DNA of 64,000 bases, from assembly GCA_964496205.1 (NCBI GenBank), contig CAZBXV010000004.1:11586-75585 (forward strand). The letters are read 5' to 3'. The position numbers and the translations under genes are program-made. Under the pieces are notes generated by a model. That model was given only the letters and a program-made list of their open reading frames with translations, was not told the DNA's origin and made no database searches. Below, piece by piece: positions 50,226 to 59,572 of the stretch (the first letter of the stretch is position 1; the number at the start of each line of letters is the position of its first letter). The stretch comes from CAYLHS01 sp964496205. GTDB lineage: Bacteria > Actinomycetota > Acidimicrobiia > Spongiisociales > UBA4744.

Positions 50226-50564
50226 CTACTCCTTGCGTCCCCGGTAGATACGCACATCTGCCTTCTCGATGGTCACAAGACCCTCGTTGACCATCTCATC
50301 GAGAATCGGCAGGACCCGCTCGATCTCCGAACGCCGGTCGACGCACTCGACGAGGATGGGCAAGTCGGCGGACAGCCGAAGCACACGGGCCGTGTGAATG
50401 GTCGACGATGCCCCGAACCCCTCGATGCCTCTGAAGACGGTCGCACCTGCGAGGCCCTCCTTTCGAAGCATCAGAACGATCGCTTCGTAGAGAGGCCTGC
50501 CTTCGTACTCGTCGGACTCGCCGATGAGGATGCGCAGCAGACTGCCACCTTCGATTGTCTCCAT
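50226..50564 (-). CDS. DUF190 family PII-like protein
   Basis: A 112-residue protein with the DUF190 pattern LLRILIGESDEYEGRPLYEAIV, GLAGATVFRGIEGFG and PILVECVDRR. The family is PII-like and is often encoded beside CrcB fluoride channels, as it is here. The exact role is not established. The start at 50564 has an AAGGGAG ribosome site. Confidence 0.9.
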   Translation of the reverse strand: METIEGGSLLRILIGESDEYEGRPLYEAIVLMLRKEGLAGATVFRGIEGFGASSTIHTARVLRLSADLPILVECVDRRSEIERVLPILDEMVNEGLVTIEKADVRIYRGRKE

Positions 50565-50580
50565 ACTCACTCCCTTCGCT

Positions 50581-50946
50581 TCACAACGCCGCTCCTACGA
50601 GGTAGGCGACGCCTGCAACGAACACTCCCACGACGAAAGTTCCCAAGAGGTTGAGTAGCCCCGTCCTGGCTGCCGCCGAACCTCCACCCTCTGCAAGGTA
50701 GATCGTCTCGATGATCCATGTCGAGAAAGTCGTATACCCACCGAGGAAACCCGCGGTGACCGGAATCACCCACCACCCGGAGGGCCCCGCGCCGGCAATT
50801 AGACCGAGGACTGCTGCACCGCTCATGTTGACGGTGAACGTGCCCCATGGACGGGGATCCCGGGCCTTCGCCTGAACGGCCCCAATCACGCCGTAGCGAG
50901 CAAGCGCGCCAATAGCACCGGACACAATCACCAGCACCCAGGTCAC
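50581..50946 (-). CDS. crcB: Fluoride channel CrcB, second of tandem pair
   Basis: A 121-residue four-helix protein with GALARYGVIGAV, FTVNMSGAAVLGLIAG and the GFLGGYTTFSTWIIET motif. CrcB/Fluc forms dual-topology pores that export fluoride. The GTG start overlaps the first crcB stop by GTGA. A tandem pair implies a heterodimeric channel. Confidence 0.92.
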   Translation of the reverse strand: MTWVLVIVSGAIGALARYGVIGAVQAKARDPRPWGTFTVNMSGAAVLGLIAGAGPSGWWVIPVTAGFLGGYTTFSTWIIETIYLAEGGGSAAARTGLLNLLGTFVVGVFVAGVAYLVGAAL

Positions 50947-51350
50947 GTCCGCCTCCCGAAGCTCAGGCCGATCGCTCCGGCGAGAATCCCACCGGCGAGC
51001 GACCCGACAGCGTACGCGACGATCTCCAACGCGGGACCGTGGAGAAGCTGCACGGCGAAGCTGGAGAAGGTAGTGAACGCCCCCAGGAAACCGACACCGA
51101 GGAACGGTACGGTGATTGATCTCGACCGCCCCGCCAGACGCAGGCGGGCGAGGGTGTAGCCGAGGAGCCCGGCTCCCACCACGTTGACGATGAACGTTGC
51201 GAACAGCGGCCCGGGTATCAGCAGCGCCACTCCGTAGCGTGCACCGGCTCCCATCCCCCCGCCTGCTAGGACCGCGATCCTCCTCCGGGACCGCATCGAC
51301 GTCACCGGCATGAGTCGTCTCAAACGTTCGAGAGATCCCGGCAGGCTCAC
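50943..51350 (-). CDS. crcB: Fluoride channel CrcB, first of tandem pair
   Basis: A 135-residue CrcB with GAGARYGVALLI, TFIVNVVGAGLLGYTLARL and GFLGAFTTFSSFAVQL. The N-terminus is 20-25 residues longer than usual, basic, and may be shorter if translation starts at Met14 (51311). It begins directly after the MoaD-fusion gene. Confidence 0.9.
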   Translation of the reverse strand: MSLPGSLERLRRLMPVTSMRSRRRIAVLAGGGMGAGARYGVALLIPGPLFATFIVNVVGAGLLGYTLARLRLAGRSRSITVPFLGVGFLGAFTTFSSFAVQLLHGPALEIVAYAVGSLAGGILAGAIGLSFGRRT

Positions 51351-51352
51351 CT

Positions 51353-52351
51353 TCAGAAGGGAAGCAGTACCAGAGCGACGGGCAGGAACACCATCGCCGC
51401 GAGCAGCCCCGCACCCACGTCAGGTAGGACCCCTGGGAGGTGCCGAGCGAAGAAGACCTCTTTAGTGCCGAGGAGGGAAGCAAACGCGGAACCGACGATC
51501 AGAACGACAGCGACAACGATGGCGACGATGAACATGGCGAATCCGTTGAGGTGCCAGACGAGCGCGCCGACGAGCCCCAGCACCACAGCAGCTACGACGC
51601 TCCCACTCAGAGGGTCGAATGCGATCTCATGGCCAATCAGATAGCGGGCCATACCCCGAGCACCGATCACCATGAGCAGAAACACCCACACCCATTCCTG
51701 CCCGGACGTTGTCGTGATTCTGGCCAGTACCAGCGATCCGACGCCACCGGCCGCCACAACCGCAGCGGTCGCGCCAACGGACACGGAGATCAGATCGCGA
51801 TCCTCAGGGACGACCACCCCGACGATCAGCACCGTGAGAACAGCGACAAGGATCGCCAGACCGAGGCCACCCTTTCCACCCTGTCCAACGTTCCAGGCGT
51901 ACGGGATCACGGCTCCGGCGAGAACGGCGACGAACAAGGAAATCCTCAGTCCCGTGCCGGCGAATGCTCCGTTTTCGGACTGATCCCATGCCCAGAGCGA
52001 ACCGATACCGACGAGCGCGGCAACGAACCAGACCGGATTGTCGATGGCGTTCCCGATGAGGAGCAGCACCGCAGCGAAGAACGGTCCAAGTATCTGCAGC
52101 TCCCTTGGAGGGCCCTGACCGCCGGAGACGGGGGGAAGTACCGCGACTTCGTCGCCCGATCCGACCGTGCTTGCTACCTCCGCGGGGTCACCGTTCACCC
52201 ACACGCGGGAGTGGTCGAGTCCTCGCTCGAAGTCCCGACCGAAGCGAGCCACCGCAGTGTCGAGAACTTCGCCGACCGTGGAACCCTCGAGTTCCACCTC
52301 CGATACCCCAGCGAGTTCTCGGAGCCGAGCGAAAAGCCGGACACGTGCCAT
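51353..52351 (-). CDS. MoaD/ThiS-like domain fused to a polytopic membrane domain
   Basis: A 332-residue protein. Residues 1-80 are a ubiquitin-like MoaD domain (VRLFARLRELAGVSEVEL, DEVAVLPPVSGG) that keeps the Gly77-Gly78 normally found at the very C-terminus. It continues directly into about eight hydrophobic helices (from ILGPFFAAVLLLIGN on). The membrane part is unassigned, with a faint resemblance to CdsA-type proteins at its end. It heads the crcB-DUF190 run. The ATG at 52351 follows TAGCCT by seven bases. Confidence 0.78.
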   Translation of the reverse strand: MARVRLFARLRELAGVSEVELEGSTVGEVLDTAVARFGRDFERGLDHSRVWVNGDPAEVASTVGSGDEVAVLPPVSGGQGPPRELQILGPFFAAVLLLIGNAIDNPVWFVAALVGIGSLWAWDQSENGAFAGTGLRISLFVAVLAGAVIPYAWNVGQGGKGGLGLAILVAVLTVLIVGVVVPEDRDLISVSVGATAAVVAAGGVGSLVLARITTTSGQEWVWVFLLMVIGARGMARYLIGHEIAFDPLSGSVVAAVVLGLVGALVWHLNGFAMFIVAIVVAVVLIVGSAFASLLGTKEVFFARHLPGVLPDVGAGLLAAMVFLPVALVLLPF

Positions 52352-52421
52352 CGGCGCAAGGCTAGTTCCTTTCACGCCAACGTCACGGTTCCTGCGGCGT
52401 AGGTTTGAGGTAGGAGGTGTC

Positions 52422-53552
52422 ATGAACGACAAGACAGCTGACCTCGCCGGGCCCGGAATCGGATCGTACGAGGACGTGGAGGCGATCCTCCCTGACGACT
52501 ACGAGCCGCTTCTCACACCTCGGGAAACCATGGGTGCGCTCTTTGCTGCGAAGCAGTACATCGAGGAGCACCTTGCCGAAGCACTGAACCTGCAAATGGT
52601 CCAAGTCCCGCTCATCGTCGATGCCGACAGCGGCGTCAACGACATGCTCGACCGCGACGGTTCTCGAACACCGATCCAGTTCCACATCTCCAACGATCAC
52701 GAGCTGCATGCGATCGATGCCCAGGTGGTGCAGGCGGCGACCAAGTGGAAGCGAATGGCGCTCCGTCAGTTCGACATGGGCGCTGGTGAGGGCCTGATCA
52801 CAGACATGAAGGCGGTGCGCAAGGACTACTTCTTGGACCACGATCACTCCGCATACGTCGACCAGTGGGATTGGGAACGGTCGATCACCCCCGACGACCG
52901 AAACCTGGACTTCCTCACGAACGTCGTGAAGAAGATCTGGGCAGTGCTGGTCGGAGCCAACGACATGCTGCTCCAACAATGGCCGAGGCTCGGGGACGGG
53001 CCCTACCCGCCCATGCCGAGAGAGCTGACGTTCTTGCACGCGGAGGACATTCTCGAACGGTATCCGAACCTGCCGAGGAAGCAGCGCGAAACGGCGATCC
53101 TTCAGGAGTACCCGGCGATCTTCATCTATGGCATCGGGTGGACCCTCAAGGATGGGTATCCCCACGAGATGCGGGCCGCCGACTACGACGACTGGGTCAC
53201 CCCCACCATGTCTGCCGACGGGCGCCCGATGCACGGATTGAACGGCGACATTCTCGTGTGGAATCCGGTGACGCGCAGGCGGCACGAGCTGACCTCAATG
53301 GGCATCAGAGTGACGAAAGAGACGCTCGTGCAGCAGCTCGAAGCCACGGGCCAGACCGACTTCCTCGAGTTGCCCTACCACCAGGCGATCCTCAACGATG
53401 AGATCCCCCTGTCGATCGGTGGCGGAATCGGCCAGTCTCGGACGTACATGTATCTGCTGCGCAAAGCGCATCTCGGAGAGGTGAGTGTCACGGTGTGGCC
53501 TCAGGTCCTCAAAGACATGTGTGCCAAACGCAACATCGTCGTCTTGGAGTAG
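52422..53552 (+). CDS. asnA: Aspartate-ammonia ligase (AsnA-type asparagine synthetase)
   Basis: A 376-residue class II-synthetase-like enzyme using ammonia. Signatures: LTPRETMGALFAAKQYI, VPLIVDADSGVNDML, ATKWKRMALRQFDMGAGEGL and DHDHSAYVDQWDWERSI, then GGGIGQSRTYMYLLRKAHLGEV at the end. It is longer than the usual 330 residues, with an N-terminal extension. It has an excellent GGTAGGAGGTG ribosome site and is monocistronic. Confidence 0.94.
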   Translation: MNDKTADLAGPGIGSYEDVEAILPDDYEPLLTPRETMGALFAAKQYIEEHLAEALNLQMVQVPLIVDADSGVNDMLDRDGSRTPIQFHISNDHELHAIDAQVVQAATKWKRMALRQFDMGAGEGLITDMKAVRKDYFLDHDHSAYVDQWDWERSITPDDRNLDFLTNVVKKIWAVLVGANDMLLQQWPRLGDGPYPPMPRELTFLHAEDILERYPNLPRKQRETAILQEYPAIFIYGIGWTLKDGYPHEMRAADYDDWVTPTMSADGRPMHGLNGDILVWNPVTRRRHELTSMGIRVTKETLVQQLEATGQTDFLELPYHQAILNDEIPLSIGGGIGQSRTYMYLLRKAHLGEVSVTVWPQVLKDMCAKRNIVVLE

Positions 53553-53553
53553 G

Positions 53554-54444
53554 TCACTCGGGGAAGGCGACCCGACGGATCGCGGCAGCGATCTCGTCCG
53601 GGACCTCCTCTTGGAGGAAGTGCCCGGCGCTTGTTCGGGTGACGCGTGCTGACGGCAGCATGCGCTCGATGTGGGTGCGGACTCGTCCAAGCACCGGATC
53701 GCGATCGCCCCACACGATCTCTGCGGGTCCCCTGTAGCCGCGCACGAATTCACCTATCCGCCGCAGTGCCGGCACGGATGGATGCTCCATCGAGTCGGGG
53801 ACCATTCGGGTGAGCGCCAGCGGCGCATGGTTGGTGCGTCGCGATCGAAGCGGGTACCGGTAGGCCCGAGACACAACCCCCTTGATCGACGACGTGTCAC
53901 CCTGCGCCATCGATAGGCGCACCTGAGGAAACCCAAACACCCGGAATGCCAGGTCGCTGACAACCGGCATCCGTCCGAACCGATGGAACAGCGTCGGCCG
54001 GAATCCTTCCTTCGGTTCGCTGAGGATCGTGTTGAGGACGACCAGCCCCGCAAGCCGATCGGAACGGCCCAGGAAGGCGCCTGTACCGATGGGACCGCCC
54101 CAGTCCTGCACAACGAGTGTCACCTCTTCGAGGTCGAGCGCATCGACCAGCAGCCCCATCCACTCCACGTGATGTTCGAGGGTGTGCGCTGAAGCGTCCG
54201 GGTGATCCGAGAGACCGAGACCGACGAGATCCGGCATGATGACTCGGACAGGATCGTTCGCCAACGCGAGCGCCACCTTCCGGTAGAGGAATCCCCACGT
54301 GGGGTTGCCGTGAAAGCAGAGCACGGGGGCGCCTCGTCCCGACTCCATGACGTGGATCCGGTGCCCTCCAATCTCGACGACGGACCGTTCGAACGGCAGC
54401 ATTGCGTCGAGCCAGCCCGGAAGCTGCGGGGCAGGCAGCCGCAT
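53554..54444 (-). CDS. Haloalkane-dehalogenase-like alpha/beta hydrolase, second
   Basis: A 296-residue hydrolase. HGNPTWGFLYRK, VQDWGGPIGTGAF with nucleophile Asp and adjacent Trp, Asp in VWGDRDPVLG and His in SAGHFLQEE fit the HLD-I branch. It differs from the LinB-like gene at 1590, where the acid is Glu after strand 6. It starts on the last base of the marR stop. True dehalogenase activity is plausible but not proven, since related epoxide hydrolases share the fold. Confidence 0.82.
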   Translation of the reverse strand: MRLPAPQLPGWLDAMLPFERSVVEIGGHRIHVMESGRGAPVLCFHGNPTWGFLYRKVALALANDPVRVIMPDLVGLGLSDHPDASAHTLEHHVEWMGLLVDALDLEEVTLVVQDWGGPIGTGAFLGRSDRLAGLVVLNTILSEPKEGFRPTLFHRFGRMPVVSDLAFRVFGFPQVRLSMAQGDTSSIKGVVSRAYRYPLRSRRTNHAPLALTRMVPDSMEHPSVPALRRIGEFVRGYRGPAEIVWGDRDPVLGRVRTHIERMLPSARVTRTSAGHFLQEEVPDEIAAAIRRVAFPE

Positions 54445-54863
54445 CAAGGTGCACCAAGGATTTTCGTCAGAATACGGTCGAGTTCGCACAACTCCTCGTC
54501 CTCGAGCACCTTGAACAACCCCGATCGTTCGTACATGGCGGCCTCGATTTCCCGACGCGTCCTGCGGCCCCGGTCGGTGAGGACCACCTGCTTGACCCGC
54601 CTGTCATTCGGATCAGGCATCCGCTCGGCCAGCTGTCGCTCCTCCAGACGGTCGATCAGGCTGGTCACGTACGAAGCGTCACAGGACAGGCGGTCCGCGA
54701 GTCCTCCCATCGAGAGAGGGCTGCTCATCTGGTGTATGGCGATGGCTTCCGCGAAGGTCAGCTCAAGACCCTCGAGTCGTTCGGCCCCACGGCGGCGTAC
54801 CCGATGAGAGAGCTCATGAAAGAGGTCCATCACCTGGGCAGCCATGGCATCACGATCCGACAT
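54444..54863 (-). CDS. MarR-family transcriptional regulator
   Basis: A 139-residue winged-helix regulator. The recognition region is GGLADRLSCDASYVTSLIDR followed by the wing ERMPDPNDRRVKQVVLTDRG. It is divergent from the DrrAB-like exporter, which it probably represses. Several in-frame starts exist; ATG 54863 is preferred because TAAGAT lies seven bases upstream. Confidence 0.9.
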   Translation of the reverse strand: MSDRDAMAAQVMDLFHELSHRVRRRGAERLEGLELTFAEAIAIHQMSSPLSMGGLADRLSCDASYVTSLIDRLEERQLAERMPDPNDRRVKQVVLTDRGRRTRREIEAAMYERSGLFKVLEDEELCELDRILTKILGAP

Positions 54864-54938
54864 ACCAGTCATCTTAGATTCAGATTCAGTTATTCTCGTC
54901 AACCATTGACTAGCTCAAGTATCTTCCCGGAGACAGAT

Positions 54939-55928
54939 ATGAACCATCCCATTGTCAGGGCCGAACACGTCGTCAAGACGTTCGGCGAAACCAAGGCACT
55001 CGACGACGTCAGTCTGTCGTTTGAGCCCGGCATCATCTACGGCCTCCTCGGGCCAAACGGGGCAGGCAAGACGACGCTCATCCGCATTCTGACCACCCTG
55101 ATCCGGCCCGACTCCGGATCGGCTTGGGTGGATGGTGTCGATGTGCTCGACGATCCGAGAACCGCACGCACGCACATGGGTCTCGCGGGTCAATTCGCAG
55201 CGGTAGACGACTACCTGACCGGGCGCGAGAACGTGGAAATGGTTGGCCGCCTGTACAACCTGTCGGCGGCTGAAGCCCGGCGCAGGGCAACCGAGGTGCT
55301 CGACCGCATCGACCTCAACGGGGCAGCCGACAGAACCGTCCGGACGTACTCCGGAGGGATGCGACGCCGTCTCGACCTCGCCGCCTCCATGGTGGGGCGA
55401 CCCCGGGTGCTCTTCCTCGATGAGCCCACCACCGGCATCGACCCTCGCAGCCGCGTCGACATCTGGGACCTGATCAGGGACCTCGTCGATGACGGTACGA
55501 CGATCCTGATGACGACTCAGTATCTCGATGAGGCCGACCAACTCGCCGCGAGAATCGGTGTGATCGACCACGGACACCTGATCGCCGAGGGAACGCCCGA
55601 GGAGCTGAAGGACCGCCTTGGTGGCTCTGTCGTCGAGGTGATCGTTCCAGACCCGGACCGCGAGACCACTGTGGCACTCCTCTCGAAGATCAACGAGCAC
55701 GCTGCAACCTTCGATGCCGCTTCCAAAAGGATCACCCTCCCGGCTCCGCGCGGTGCCGAAACCTTGATGGCAACCGCTCGCAGCCTCGACGGGGCAGGAA
55801 TCACCCCGAACGACATCACGTTGCGGCGACCAACCCTGGATGACGTCTTCCTCGCCTACACAGGCAAGTCCGTCGAAGAGGAACCAAGCACGTCAACATC
55901 GAAGCGCCGTCGAAGGAGGGGACAATGA
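54939..55928 (+). CDS. ABC exporter ATP-binding protein (DrrA-like)
   Basis: A 329-residue ATPase. Walker A GPNGAGKTT at 38-46, Q-loop region GLAGQFAAVDDYLTGRENV, signature YSGGMRRRLD, Walker B VLFLDEPTTGIDP and a C-terminal regulatory segment ending KRRRRRGQ. The DrrA type exports drugs or lipids together with an ABC-2 permease, which follows with an ATGA overlap. It has a GGAGA ribosome site. Confidence 0.93.
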   Translation: MNHPIVRAEHVVKTFGETKALDDVSLSFEPGIIYGLLGPNGAGKTTLIRILTTLIRPDSGSAWVDGVDVLDDPRTARTHMGLAGQFAAVDDYLTGRENVEMVGRLYNLSAAEARRRATEVLDRIDLNGAADRTVRTYSGGMRRRLDLAASMVGRPRVLFLDEPTTGIDPRSRVDIWDLIRDLVDDGTTILMTTQYLDEADQLAARIGVIDHGHLIAEGTPEELKDRLGGSVVEVIVPDPDRETTVALLSKINEHAATFDAASKRITLPAPRGAETLMATARSLDGAGITPNDITLRRPTLDDVFLAYTGKSVEEEPSTSTSKRRRRRGQ

Positions 55929-56767
55929 CAACGGCAACAACCACACCGGCAACGCCGGCTCGCATGAGTTTCTCACACACCGTCAAAGACACGCTCGTCA
56001 TCACCCGCCGGAATCTCCTGAGGAACATCAGGCTCCCGCAGCTCCTGATCTTCGCGACCGTGCAGCCGATCATGTTCCTGCTGCTGTTCAACTACGTGTT
56101 CGGTGGAGCGATCGGCCTCGCGATTCCTCCGGCGGCCGGCGGCAACTACCTGAACTGGCTCGTTCCCGGTCTGCTCATCCAAGTTGCAGCGTTTGGAGCA
56201 GGGCAGACGGCCCTCGGTCTGACAGAGGACCTCTCGAACGGAGTGATCGACCGTTTCCGCTCACTCCCGATGGCGCGCTCCGCAGTTCTGGCCGGCAGAA
56301 CGCTGTCCGATCTCGTCCGTAACGCGTTCGTCATCGGTCTGATGGTGACAGTCGGGTTCCTCCTCGGATTCCGCTACCAGACGAGCTTCCTGGGTCTCAT
56401 CGCCGGCCTCGCCGTCGCCGGCATCTTCGCCTACGGCCTGTCTTGGGTGATGGCCTTGATTGGGCTTGCAGTGAAGAACCCGGAGGCGGCACAGTCGGCG
56501 GTGTTCCTGCCCGTGTTCCCCCTCGTGTTCGCCTCGTCGGTGTTCGTCCCCACGCAGACAATGCCGTCGTGGCTCCAGGCGTTCGCTGACAACCAGCCGA
56601 TCACGATCACGACCAACGCCATCCGAGGCCTCGTCCTCGGTCAGGGTGCGCTGCCGGCAGGCGACACGGTCGCAGGCCAGGTGACGCTCGCGCTCGCATG
56701 GGCGATCGGGATCCTGATCGTGTTCGCTCCCCTCGCGGTTCGCGCGTACCGCCGAGCCACGGGATAA
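55925..56767 (+). CDS. ABC-2 type exporter permease (DrrB-like)
   Basis: A 280-residue protein with six hydrophobic helices. The ABC-2 signature region is ALGLTEDLSNGVIDRFRSLPMARSAVLAGR (about 99-128), and the late FASSVFVPTQTMPSWLQAFADNQPIT is typical of DrrB. It forms the exporter with the preceding ATPase. The repeat-bearing gap begins right after the stop. Confidence 0.93.
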   Translation: MTTATTTPATPARMSFSHTVKDTLVITRRNLLRNIRLPQLLIFATVQPIMFLLLFNYVFGGAIGLAIPPAAGGNYLNWLVPGLLIQVAAFGAGQTALGLTEDLSNGVIDRFRSLPMARSAVLAGRTLSDLVRNAFVIGLMVTVGFLLGFRYQTSFLGLIAGLAVAGIFAYGLSWVMALIGLAVKNPEAAQSAVFLPVFPLVFASSVFVPTQTMPSWLQAFADNQPITITTNAIRGLVLGQGALPAGDTVAGQVTLALAWAIGILIVFAPLAVRAYRRATG

Positions 56768-56947
56768 GGGCGAGCCAGGCCCGCCCAGTTATCAGTCGTC
56801 AGTCCTCAGTCCTCGGCAGGCACGCGATCAGGGATAGCCACGAGACCGGGGGCGAGTGTGTTCCCTCCCCCGCGAGGCCGCAGGGCCGCGTTTGGGGAAG
56901 GTGGCTCGAAGGGCCGGAGAGGGTACGCACACGGAGACTCTCTGCTG
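56768..56947. repeat. Intergenic heptamer and GC-rich repeat
   Basis: Bases 56787-56815 carry AGTCGTC/AGTCCTC units. A CCCTCCCCCGCGAGGCCGCAGGG block and GGGGAAGGTGGCTCGAAGGG follow, similar to 59340-59415. It lies between convergent genes and could help terminate both. No gene is seen. Confidence 0.6.
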
Positions 56948-58135
56948 TCAGCTCAGAATCCCCAGCTCCGCGCCCACCTCCGCGAACGCCTCGGCTCCGT
57001 AGCGCAGGTCGTCGTGACTGTGAGCGGCCGACATCATCACTCTGATTCGTGCTTTCCCGAGTGGGACGGTTGGGTAGGCGATCGCCTGAGCGAAGACGGC
57101 GTGCTCGTCGAACAGACGGCGCGAGAACTCCTGGGCAGTCTTCTCGTCTCCCAGCATGACGGGCGTGATGGGGGTCTCCGAGTGTCCGACATCGAAACCC
57201 GTTTCGATCATCGTCTTCTTGAACCTGGCAGCGTTGTCCCATAGCCGGTCGACGAGTTCGGTGGATTCCGACAGGATCTCGACCGAGGCGATACACGCAG
57301 CGACATCGGCGGGTGTGACGGCGGACGAGAAGAGGAAGGGACGCGCTCGTTGGCGCAGCCACTCGACGACTGCCGCGGGCCCGGCGACGTACCCGCCGAC
57401 GACACCAAACGCTTTGGACATGGTCCCAACTTCGACCTCCACTCGTCCGTGGAGGTCGAAGTGGTCGACGATGCCCCGCCCCCCGGTTCCGAGTACACCT
57501 TCACCGTGGGCATCGTCGACCATGACCATTGCTCCGAATTCATCCGCGACGTCGACGATCCGATCGAGTGGGGCCACGTCGCCGTCCATCGAAAAGACAC
57601 CGTCGGTGATGATCAGAATCCTGCGGGCGTCCTCATCCCTCGCCTCGGCGAGTTTCATGCGCAGATCATCCATGTCGCAGTGGGCGTAGATCTTGCGTGA
57701 CGCCTTTGCGAGCCTGACCCCGTCGATGATCGACGCATGGTTGAGGGCGTCGGTGATGATCACGTCACCCTTGTCGACGAGTGCAGGGATGGCACCCGCG
57801 TTGGCGACGAACCCCGCCTGGAGTGAGATGGCGGCTTCGACCCCCTTGAACGCGGCGAGTTTGGCTTCCAGCTCGTCGTGGATGGTCATCGTGCCGGCAA
57901 TCGTGCGAACCGCACCGGGACCGACCCCGTACCGTCCGAGCGCCGATCTTGCTGCCTCGATCAGGCGCGGATGGTCGGCGAGCCCGAGGTAGTTGTTCGA
58001 ACAGAAGTTGAGGACCCCTTTGCCGTCGACGGTGAGCCACGCACCCTGCGAACCGTCGATGTGCCGGATCGTGTTGTAGAGACCCTTGTCTTTCAGCTCC
58101 TGCACCTGGTCCCGAAGAAACTCGATCTTGTCCAT
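56948..58135 (-). CDS. kbl: 2-amino-3-ketobutyrate CoA ligase (glycine C-acetyltransferase)
   Basis: A 395-residue PLP enzyme of the alpha-oxoamine synthase family. LNFCSNNYLGLADHPRL, SLQAGFVANAGAIPAL, MVDDAHGEGVLG and the PLP-lysine region GTMSKAFGVVGGYVAG are present. It completes threonine breakdown to glycine and acetyl-CoA with Tdh, whose gene is seven bases upstream. Start ATG 58135 has a GAGG ribosome site. Confidence 0.95.
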   Translation of the reverse strand: MDKIEFLRDQVQELKDKGLYNTIRHIDGSQGAWLTVDGKGVLNFCSNNYLGLADHPRLIEAARSALGRYGVGPGAVRTIAGTMTIHDELEAKLAAFKGVEAAISLQAGFVANAGAIPALVDKGDVIITDALNHASIIDGVRLAKASRKIYAHCDMDDLRMKLAEARDEDARRILIITDGVFSMDGDVAPLDRIVDVADEFGAMVMVDDAHGEGVLGTGGRGIVDHFDLHGRVEVEVGTMSKAFGVVGGYVAGPAAVVEWLRQRARPFLFSSAVTPADVAACIASVEILSESTELVDRLWDNAARFKKTMIETGFDVGHSETPITPVMLGDEKTAQEFSRRLFDEHAVFAQAIAYPTVPLGKARIRVMMSAAHSHDDLRYGAEAFAEVGAELGILS

Positions 58136-58142
58136 ACTCACC

Positions 58143-59204
58143 TCAACTCAGTGGTCCGTCGGCGTCGTCAGGGTTCGGGAACATGACGACTTTGCCGCAT
58201 TCGCCCGATGCCATGAGGTCGAATGCCTTCTTGAAGTCATCGAGAGCGAACCGGTGTGTGACGAGCGGACTCAGGTCGACCGCACCTGCTCGCAAGAGGC
58301 CCCGCATCTCGTACCAGGTATCCCACATCTTGCGGCCGATCACACCGTGCACTGTTGCTCCCTTGAACACGATGTTGTCGTCGAGATCAAACTGGATCGG
58401 GCCGGACGAGAGGCCAAGAAGGGCAGCTTCGCCACCCGGTTTCAGCAGGCTGAATCCTTCCTGGATGGCCGAGGGAGCCCCCGACATCTCGAGGAGGACG
58501 TCAACGCCCTCTCCGTCGGTCGCTTCGAGCCCGCGCTCGACGACCGATTCCTTCAGGGGATTCCACGTCTGGTCCGCTCCGAGCGTTCGGGCCATCTCGA
58601 GGCGGTAGTCGGACACGTCGGTGGCGAAAACGGCTCGGGCACCAAGTCCTCGAGCCGCGGCAATCGCCATGACACCGACGGGACCGCATCCTGTTACGAG
58701 AACCTTGCGACCGGAGATGTTCGAAACCGATGCCGTGTGGACGGCGTTTCCGAAGTTCTCCTGGAGAGACGCGATCGAATACGGCATGTCCGGTGGGTCC
58801 ACCCACGCGTTGATCGCCGGCACCGTCACATACTCGGCGTACACGCCGTCTCGATGGACTCCGAGGATCCGGGTGTTCTCGCATAGATGTCCCTTGCCGG
58901 TCCGGCAGAAGCGGCACCGTCCGCATACCACATGGGACTCGACGGAGACCAGGTCGCCGACTTCAGGCCCGTCGGCGACTGCCGAACCCCTCTCCACCAC
59001 AATGCCACACAGCTCGTGGCCGACGATGAGGGGCGGCCTGACATGCGTTTGAGCCCACGGATCCCAGTCGCGGATATGCATGTCGGTTCCACAAATCGAC
59101 GTCGCCTTCACCTGAATCAAGACGTCGGACGGTCCGGGTGTCGGAATGGGGACGTCGTCCATTTCGAGTCCGGGACCCGGCGACGGTTTCACGATCGCGC
59201 GCAT
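58143..59204 (-). CDS. tdh: L-threonine 3-dehydrogenase
   Basis: A 353-residue zinc alcohol-dehydrogenase-type enzyme. The catalytic zinc ligands are in SICGTDMHIRDWDPW and GHELCGIV; the structural zinc cysteines are in CGRCRFCRTGKGHLC. The NAD fold has VTGCGPVGVMAIAAA. The WDPWAQ loop is characteristic of Tdh. ATG 59204 follows TAGCCT by seven bases. It forms the tdh-kbl operon. Confidence 0.95.
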   Translation of the reverse strand: MRAIVKPSPGPGLEMDDVPIPTPGPSDVLIQVKATSICGTDMHIRDWDPWAQTHVRPPLIVGHELCGIVVERGSAVADGPEVGDLVSVESHVVCGRCRFCRTGKGHLCENTRILGVHRDGVYAEYVTVPAINAWVDPPDMPYSIASLQENFGNAVHTASVSNISGRKVLVTGCGPVGVMAIAAARGLGARAVFATDVSDYRLEMARTLGADQTWNPLKESVVERGLEATDGEGVDVLLEMSGAPSAIQEGFSLLKPGGEAALLGLSSGPIQFDLDDNIVFKGATVHGVIGRKMWDTWYEMRGLLRAGAVDLSPLVTHRFALDDFKKAFDLMASGECGKVVMFPNPDDADGPLS

Positions 59205-59572
59205 CGATCCCAGGCTACCCCGGCTCGCTGCCCTCGCAGTCATCGGCTCTACAGCTGTTCAGCCTTCCGCTGTTCAGCCATTCAGCCAACGGCCGGCAAG
59301 AACGCGACCGCATGCACCGCACACCGTAGGGCGACAGGTTCCCTCCCCCAGCGAAGTCGTGAGGGTTGAGTGTTGGGGGGGTGGCCCGGAGGGACGGAGG
59401 GGGTCCTGGGCGAAGCCAACAAGGGGGGTGTCCCGAAGGGGCGGAGGAGTCCCAGGCACGGCCCGCGCGAGGTGGCCGAGGCTGAAGGCCGAGGACGGAG
59501 GGAGTGGTTCACGCCAGAGGAGTGGTGGACAGCAAGAACGGGAACGCGCCATCGCTTCGAGCCAGCCTGCCC
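59205..59572. repeat. Intergenic GC-rich repeat region
   Basis: This 368-base gap holds CTGTTCAGCCTTCCGCTGTTCAGCC units, then CCCTCCCCCAGCGAAG and a long G-rich tract. Bases 59397-59415 are the exact reverse complement of 17787-17805. GCGAAGCCAACAAGG matches the reversed TTCGTTGG block of other copies. It contains the tdh promoter at its left end. No gene is seen. Confidence 0.6.

Noticed and set aside
51340..52430. Fluoride riboswitch upstream of crcB
   Set aside because: The crcB genes follow the MoaD fusion gene with almost no gap, and the promoter region at 52352-52421 shows no match to the crcB motif. The MoaD-fusion start is leaderless-like.
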